A DNA stretch of 60,000 bases from Tubulanus polymorphus (Eukaryota; Nemertea; Palaeonemertea; Tubulaniformes; Tubulanidae), in assembly GCF_964204645.1 (NCBI RefSeq), contig NC_134030.1, forward strand, positions 22,513,210 through 22,573,209, given 5' to 3'. Position 1 is the first letter of the stretch. Every line of letters starts with the position of its first letter. Below the pieces are notes generated by a model, which saw only the letters and a list, made by a program, of their open reading frames with translations, had not been told where the DNA came from and did not search any database. The translations under genes and the position numbers were made by a program. Shown piece after piece: positions 53,634-60,000 of the stretch.

Positions 53634-53639
53634 TTTATT
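53634..53639 (-). terminator. Polyadenylation signal of the P450 gene
   Basis: AATAAA on the minus strand about 455 nt beyond the P450 stop codon; the stretch between has no other gene and would be its 3' UTR. Confidence 0.45.
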
Positions 53640-54093
53640 ATATGTGCATATATAGTTATACATGGACGCATTGATTAGTTTTAAAATAAATTCAGCACTC
53701 ACATCCTGAAAGTTTTTTTTTGTAAATCAGAATATATAGGATAGAATGTATCTTTATTGCTTACAAAAGTAAAACATTTGCTTAGAGCTAAAAGACAATA
53801 ACAACAACGTTATACAATATCAGAAACAAAATTCTGTTTTATTTTGGATAGATGATAGCCATGGTTAATATCTATCCAAGATTACACGCCACAGGTTAAT
53901 GTATGACAAATAATGATGTAATGATGACAGATGATGTAATGTTAGGTGCAAATATGTACTATATAGTTGGGATACGGTCACAGTAGTTATTGAATTGCAT
54001 TGTTACGTTAGATCCATGGTAGTCTTCGAGTTATTGGTTACTAGGCATGAAATCAGTACAGATGCAGCAGTCAAACAGAAACCAATCCACGAA

Positions 54094-55788
54094 CTAAGAG
54101 CGAGCGCTGATGATTACCTCGTAAGGTTTAGCCATACAAATAAAACCGTTATCATCTAATTCTATCGGTCGACGTTTCAGGTAATTCTCGTCCGGGAAAC
54201 CGAACGTGAATCTCTGCATCAAGCTGGCGAAAAAGACGAACACCTGATGTTTGGCGGAGTTTTCGCCGATACAAGCTCGTTTTCCGGCACCGAACGTCAA
54301 CCAGTATTTAGGACGAGCGACGATTTTGCCGTCGTCCTCGTCGATGAATCGCTCCGGTTTGAAATCGTCGGCGTCTACCCAGACTCTCGAATCGTGGTGG
54401 CATGCGTATAGATTTCCCCAAACTTGAGAACCTTTAGGTATGTCATAACCATCTAAAATATTCAAACGTAAATCGTCTTAATTGGTACAAAACTCTTTTA
54501 AGAGCACTGACTGTCGAGCTTACCGAGTCTAGCATCGACACTGGCTGCCCGAAATAAAATTGGAGCAACGGGACAAATTCGCAACGCTTCAAGCATGACC
54601 GCCTCGCAATAAATCATATTTGATTTATCATTGATTGTCGGTTGTCGGTTACCTGTGAAAATGAATGTCAGATAAATAAATGTAACCATATCTTTCATTT
54701 CAGAATCGACGCATATCTATTTCTCTTACCAATAACTTCATCTATTTCCCTGTGAACTCGGTCTTGTATTTCGGGATGTTTTGCCATGAAGTAAAACAAC
54801 CAATTCAATGTATGAGTCGATGTATCCACTCCCGCTAATATCAACAGATAAATATGGACAAATGGTTTTGTGAAACCAATTAATTCAAAATCATCGTGTT
54901 CAATCATTAATACAGTATGAAAATAAGTAATGTATTTTAACGTCCTGCTATAAATGTCGTCTGCGATACGATTGTAAGACGCATGCTAAGTTTCGTAAAA
55001 TGTTTTTTCTCCATGTAATGAACGTTGAACGTTTCAAAAAATTGAAAATTATTTTTCAAAAAAGCCACACAAATCTGTCGATGAGATTAGATATATAGTT
55101 TACCGGTAAAAGCATCACTAATAGTTTGAACGAGATGTCGGTCGGAGTAGCTTTCAGCTAGTTCAGCATCTTCCTCGCGTAGTTTTTCTCTTGCATTTAT
55201 CAAATAATCAATAAGATCTCCAATATTATCTGTAAATTTAATATACATGATTTAATTATTTATTAAATTATATACATATATTATATATAATTCAATATAT
55301 AATTGAATTATGATATAGTGTTACTTAAATTGGCCGGGAAATGAATCTGAATTCTTCAAAATAGTGTTCAGAGTATGTTCTGGAACCAACCAAAACGACT
55401 CCCACCTCGTCAGTGTGACTGTCTATTGTAAAAATTCTACCCAATAATTTTCTTAAACACCCTCAACCCTCTAAGCGCCACGCAGGGCATTATCGGTGGG
55501 TTCTATGTTTCTTTTTTCCCAATGGGCCAGAGAAGAACCTTCGACCAAGAAACTCTGTCGCCACGAGGGTTTGAACCTATAAACCCTGGATTGACGAGAC
55601 CAGCGACCGGCGGCTTAAACCACTCGGCCATTACTGATGAAAACCAGAAGAAATAACTAAATTCGCGAACAGAATAATGGAATACCTACCCGGGTCATAC
55701 TTGTTAACGTGTTCACAGAATTGCGTTTCGAAGACTGACGCGACGTCACCTTTATACACCCGGCATATGAAATGAACTTGATCGAAAA
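54094..55788 (-). CDS. Cytochrome P450, clan 2 (CYP2-like), C-terminal half
   Basis: Five exons with consistent phases: 55690-55788, 55104-55229, 54730-54834, 54524-54652 and 54094-54452 (stop TAG at 54094-54096). Heme-thiolate monooxygenase. The I-helix oxygen motif reads TAGVDTSTHTLNW, the ExxR motif is EALR, the PERF motif is FKPERF, and the heme loop is FGAGKRACIGE with the axial cysteine, so the catalytic half is intact. It would be bound to the ER membrane. The N-terminal half (membrane anchor, B-C helices) was not found in the next 4 kb. Either the 5' exons lie outside the window after a long intron or the gene is truncated. A tRNA-type SINE sits in the intron between the first two exons seen here. 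Confidence 0.85.
55440..55640 (-). mobile_element. tRNA-derived SINE
   Basis: On the minus strand an RNA polymerase III A box TGGCCGAGTGG (55630-55620) is followed 43 nt later by a B box GGTTCAAACCC (55577-55567). Between them is a tRNA-like head of the Ser/Leu type, but the acceptor stem does not pair, so it is not a working tRNA. A non-tRNA body continues to about 55440. It lies in a P450 intron in the same orientation. Confidence 0.7.
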
Positions 55789-57100
55789 CTAATTAAACAG
55801 CAAACAATTTGAATCCCCACTGCTCCTATGCTGCGATCGATGCCGACTTGAAAATAAACTGGTCGTTTTCGGACCCTTGGTTGCAACGAAGTTTGTTTAC
55901 CATGTACCGCCGGTTATACTACGTAATAAAATACAAAAAACATCACCCAACTTAATTATATAAAATGAACGTAAATTTCCTCAAATAGTGAACGCAGTTG
56001 GTAGACTACTGAAGAGGCTGACCTACTTTCTAAATGAATATAACGCCCCGCTGAGATAGAATGTTTTACTCTACTCGGGAATCCGTCGATATACTTTTAA
56101 ACGCATACCTCAAAACATCTTTCTATGAAAGCTTTTTACCATTAATTGAATAATGTCTACAGTTTCACTGTTTTTATGTTTTTGTTTTGCAATGGCATTT
56201 TAATAATCTTGTGGTTTCATTTATCAAATCATCAAATCACATCGAGAGGTGATTGATACGATTTGAAGATGGTGAACTCGCAAATCTTTTTCAAAAAACT
56301 GATATAAGACGGGTCAAAACTGAAAGAGAAACTGAAACTCATTCATAGGAAATAATATTTTATAGAAACCGGGGCAGCATTTTCTTGTCAGCTGTTTGGA
56401 AGTTGTCAAATCAATCCTATCGTGCAAATCTAATTTGATTAGATTACACGTGACTAGCAAATTATAATTAGGAAAATCAAAACTGAGGCGAATTGATCAC
56501 GTCAAATCAAATTTGATTTTAAGTCAAATCGTTTTTATCTTGTAATAACATATGGTCTAAATTTTTTAATTTAACACGGCATCAAATTCAAATCGATTTG
56601 TCATATCATCAAATCACCCCCGGATGTGATTTGATACGTTTGGGGGTCCTCCCCCAAGAAAATTTTGAAAATTAGGAGTGATTTAAAGCGTTATTCCGCC
56701 ACCTTGAGTGATTACCTTGTGCTAAAAACACGAGTTTTTTTATAAAGTAAAAAATGAAGAAACCTAGCCGAAAAAGGGGGTTAGTTCGCAACCCCCGAAC
56801 CCCCCCTGGCGACGCCTATGCTCTCTGCTGCTACCAGACTTCAGCACCACTCATAAGTCAGATATTTATCACAAATCAAACATTCATTTGCTAAACAAAC
56901 AAGCCCAATCCTGGGCTTCCACACAATTTGTCAAAGAAAATATCTATGAAAATGTAATACAAAATTAATTATTTTTTTACAAATACTGGTAGGGATCAGC
57001 AGTATGACAGCCAGATTGTCACGAAGAGAGACAAATTATTATATTGAAATCTTTACATAACTAATACATAAGAAACTATTTTATATATTTTGATAATACA
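55789..57100. other. AT-rich region, no supported gene
   Basis: Contains a few ATCAAATCACATCG-type inverted pieces (56225-56290, 56575-56650) and a GGCGACGCC/GGGGGG remnant at 56790-56815 typical of transposon ends. The missing 5' exons of the P450 could not be recognised here. Confidence 0.4.
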
Positions 57101-57104
57101 GCAA

Positions 57105-57335
57105 TGACTTAAATGATTATTTCAGTATCTATATACGGGGTGCAGCAGTTAAGTAACTAAAACTAACAGATTTGTCATAAAGAGTGAGACTTAAATGATT
57201 ATTTCAGTATCTATATACGGGGTGCAGCAGTTTAGTAACTAAAACTAACAGATTTGTCATAAAGAGTGAGACTTAAATGATTATTTCAGTATCTATATAC
57301 GGGTACATATAGGGATTAGTAACTAAAACTAACAG
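57105..57335. repeat. About 81-bp tandem repeat, 2.7 copies
   Basis: Unit ACTTAAATGATTATTTCAGT + ATCTATATACGGGGTGCAGC + AACTAAAACTAACAGATTTG; the third copy has a deletion with CATATAGGGA. Confidence 0.88.
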
Positions 57336-58780
57336 ATTTGTCATCATTTGTCTGAATTTGGTGTGGATATTTTTAACCGATCATCCGCTCCGTTAGCCAT
57401 GAGGCTTGCGTGAGGGTGAAAGTATTAATATTCTGACACTTAATACACTTTTTCCCTTACACTTTCTAAACTTCCTTCCGCGAAGCGACGCCTAAGGATG
57501 GCTTCATGTCGACGAACGCAACCGGCCGGATAATCGCCGATCAGCGCCACATAAACACAGCGTTTTCAAACTTCAAAGCATTTTCAAACTTCAAAAGAAA
57601 AGATGCAATTGACCGCAATTCAAGAATGGCCAGTGACCTACCTGCAATACCTTTTGAAATCATTCCCCGAAGCTTTTGGTGTTGGTGATGCAACCAATCA
57701 CCGGCTACGAATTTTAAGGGGGTCAGTTAAAAACTGGTGGGCGCTCCTACAAGTTGTCATTACACTTGGAAATTCTACACGGCGAAGAAGTCTCTGTCGC
57801 TGGATATTTGCTCAGATAGGACACGTTTTAGAAAAAGAGAATTTTCATTAGATTGTAACAAACGCAGCTGAGCTGATAAACTATTTGTTATTAATACAAC
57901 TGGATTTCGCAAAAAGGACACGGAATTTAAAAATGACTTTAAGATTGACTCTTAAATAAAAGGATTACATTTTCAAATTGCTGCTTCATCCGCGTAACAA
58001 GGTTGCTGTAAGGTAGGTGGAACATTTATTTAACATTAGCGGTTGAAATTATGTTTTATAGATTTAGATTTAGGAAAAAATAGTTGCACTTTAGGTTAGG
58101 GTTAGGTTAGGTTTAATTAACAGGTACCGGTACCCAGTGTTACAGCTTCATGGAAGATACAACAGACTCGCCTACTGATGAAAATAAGAGCGGTCCGAAT
58201 TGAATAAGGTAGGACATATTTCAGCGTGGACTTGTCAACTAGAGTTGATACGTCCATGATTTCAGTGAGAAGAAAAAGACCCCCCGGGCCACAGAAGATC
58301 GAACCCGAAGTTGAATGATGATGACAGAGTGGCTTGAAAAAATTCAGGTGCGACTTGTATGACATGTCTAATAGTTCTTGTAGATAAATAGAATTGATAG
58401 AATTTATGTTAGTTCTAACTAGTTATTTGACCCCCCAATTAAAACATAATTTCAACCGTTAATTCTTAGGTATTTTGAATATATTTCACAATTATCCAAC
58501 GCCCCCCCCCCCACCCTCACCCCTCCCCTTAAAACGAAGCTTCCACGATTTTGTGGGTTAAGCGTGACTTTGGTAGGATGAGGAATTGACGATTTGGACT
58601 TGACAACTTTTTTCTACATAATAGAAACTACATAAACGTTAACACATGTAGAGCTAGGGAGGTTGGACTATTAACCCCTCAAAAATACGAACACAGAAAC
58701 AGTGATACAAATATAAAACAATAGACAAATATACACTTATATAATATTACACATTAAAATGATAGAATTAATTTTTTCAC
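57336..58780. other. No supported gene
   Basis: Short frames only (one of 82 codons at 57603-57851 has no recognisable domain). A C10 run lies at 58502-58511 followed by CCACCCTCACCCCTCCCC. Confidence 0.4.
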
Positions 58781-58784
58781 GCGC

Positions 58785-58905
58785 CATTTTATTTTGAAGT
58801 CTCATCTCGCGCCATTTTATTTTTCATCTCGCGCAATTTTATTTTGAAGTCTCATCGCGCGCAGTTTTATTTTGAAGTCTCATCTCGCGCCATTTTATTT
58901 GTCTT
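58785..58905. repeat. TCTCATCTCGCGCCATTTTATTTTGAAG repeat
   Basis: About four copies of a 23-32-bp unit. Confidence 0.8.
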
Positions 58906-58974
58906 TTTGCGCATCCCAGATACATCACTTATTTTGTTGTTCTGTAATTAATCATATATCAACTCACTCAGTTA

Positions 58975-59195
58975 TGTATTGTAATATATGTATTGTAATA
59001 TGTATTGTATTATGTATTGTACCATGTATTATATTATGTATTGTATTATGTATTATATTATGTATTGTACCATATATTGTAATATGATAGGTATTGTACC
59101 ATGTAGTGTATTATGTATTGTATTATGTATTGTATTATGTATTGTATTATGTATTGTATCATGTATTGTAATATGTATTGTATTATGTATTTGTA
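58975..59195. repeat. TATGTATTGTAT minisatellite
   Basis: About 18 copies of an 11-12-bp unit (ATGTATTGTATT), some with ACC or AAT in the last positions. Open frames here are periodic artefacts. Confidence 0.9.
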
Positions 59196-59219
59196 ATTAC
59201 TCTTCTCACTCGGTTTTCT

Positions 59220-60000
59220 CTAATTAGTGTCAGTCTGCCTATAAATACTGATTAGTAGCGAAAGCTTGTGCGTCAAATAAACCTATATTGTATACTTATA
59301 CTTGTCTCGTTATAATTATTCTAAACCCGGTTTATACCCCAGGCTCCTCTACGGAATAAGGGAACATCGTGTTTTAATTCCCGATTCGGACCCACTGTCG
59401 CAGCCTTCGTCAGTGGACACAGGACAACTCTGGCTGGATTCGAACCCTTGAAAGCAGCAGGCCCATTTCTCTTGGACATTGAGGAAAACTAAGACTAAGA
59501 CTAAGATTCTAAGACTAAGATTCGATTTTCAGCCTTCTTTGGCGAAGAGAACTTCAGTGTGACAATACTCAGAATTCGAACTTGTGGAATGAACCTGTTT
59601 TGGAATTTTCTGCGAAAGCTTCATTTTTCTAGAGGAAAATATATCAATTTCATATCGGTAACTATTACGACGAGTAATAGGAAAAATTGTGCCGAAATTG
59701 AGAGTATTGAAACAAACACAGCTAACCTACACGGCTGTCTGGAATCAGTTGTTTCGGGATGAAAAATTTGCAGAAAATTCCGAAACATTTTCATTCCATC
59801 ACGAGGAGACTGAAATTGACTGGTGGCCCACGTACGCTGGGCGAACTTCGGTTATCGGAGTTAGTCGCGACTATAGTCGAACTAAGTGAAACCGAATGTC
59901 AGTTAGTCGGAACCATAGTCTGGAAATAGTTCGGAAATAAAGCGCATTCGGTTATTAGTTCCGACCACTAGTCGACTAGATACGAGAACTGAATTTGGCC
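59220..60000. other. Probable transposon remnant, no supported gene
   Basis: GCGAAAGCTTGTGCGTCAAA then AATAAACCTATATTG at 59258-59292 looks like the 3' end of a mobile element, followed by CTTCGTCAGTGGACACAGG. The end of the window (59840-59985) is rich in TAGTCG/CGACTA inverted pairs. Confidence 0.3.

Noticed and set aside
55560-55636. Functional tRNA gene
   Set aside because: A and B boxes are present but the acceptor stem does not pair and the anticodon arm is poor; better explained as a SINE head.
57506-57851. Two overlapping plus frames (60 and 82 codons)
   Set aside because: No recognisable domain, no splice context, surrounded by repeats.
58872-59227. Ile/Val/Cys-rich frames resembling membrane proteins
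   Set aside because: Artefact of the 11-12-bp TATTGTATT repeat.
59430-59450. Second tRNA-like B box (GGGTTCGAATCC, minus strand), with a similar GGGTTCGATC at 58295
   Set aside because: No convincing A box at the right distance for either.

Overview
This 60 kb window is animal nuclear DNA. Protein-coding sequence sits in short exons (33-460 nt) with GT/AG introns, introns are AT-rich and full of tandem repeats and small non-autonomous transposons, and there are no operons. The genes (a ciliary-type dynein heavy chain, MS4A-like four-pass proteins, a clan-2 cytochrome P450) fit a ciliated invertebrate; the sequence alone does not fix the phylum.

The dominant feature is one giant minus-strand gene that starts at 52246 and runs off the left edge. 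I resolved 51 complete coding exons plus a partial 52nd. Every exon junction keeps codon phase, giving 8,838 nt (2,946 codons) before the last partial exon. It encodes a dynein heavy chain from the start codon through the N-terminal tail, the linker, AAA1 and AAA2, to just before AAA3. AAA1, the main motor ATPase site in ordinary dyneins, is degenerate: GPAGCDKQ instead of GPAGTGKT, and CFNGVDK instead of CFDEFNR. AAA2 keeps an intact P-loop (GPPGCGKS). This points to a DNHD1-like divergent heavy chain.

Several genes lie inside its introns on the opposite strand: a TATA-driven 66-residue secreted-peptide gene (about 10890-11750), two MS4A-like tetraspan genes (16154-17319 and 20904-21782), and a two-exon coiled-coil repeat protein (39538-40923). 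Right of the dynein start is the C-terminal half of a minus-strand cytochrome P450 (54094-55788). The rest of the right end (55.8-60 kb) holds repeats and transposon debris with no gene I can support.

The introns carry at least fifteen tandem arrays (60-bp, 51-bp, 108-bp, 32-bp, 45-bp units and others), three copies of a TTAA-flanked piggyBac-type MITE, several fold-back MITE families with GGGCCCAGTTTCA-like ends, a tRNA-headed SINE and a long inverted repeat. The most unusual is the 51-bp array at 28097-31480 (about 66 copies). It grew from the 3' end of dynein exon 28 together with its 5' splice site, so most copies carry an exon-like end plus a GAG|GTGAGT donor in the same frame. A single duplication of an exon end plus donor is also seen next to exon 14.
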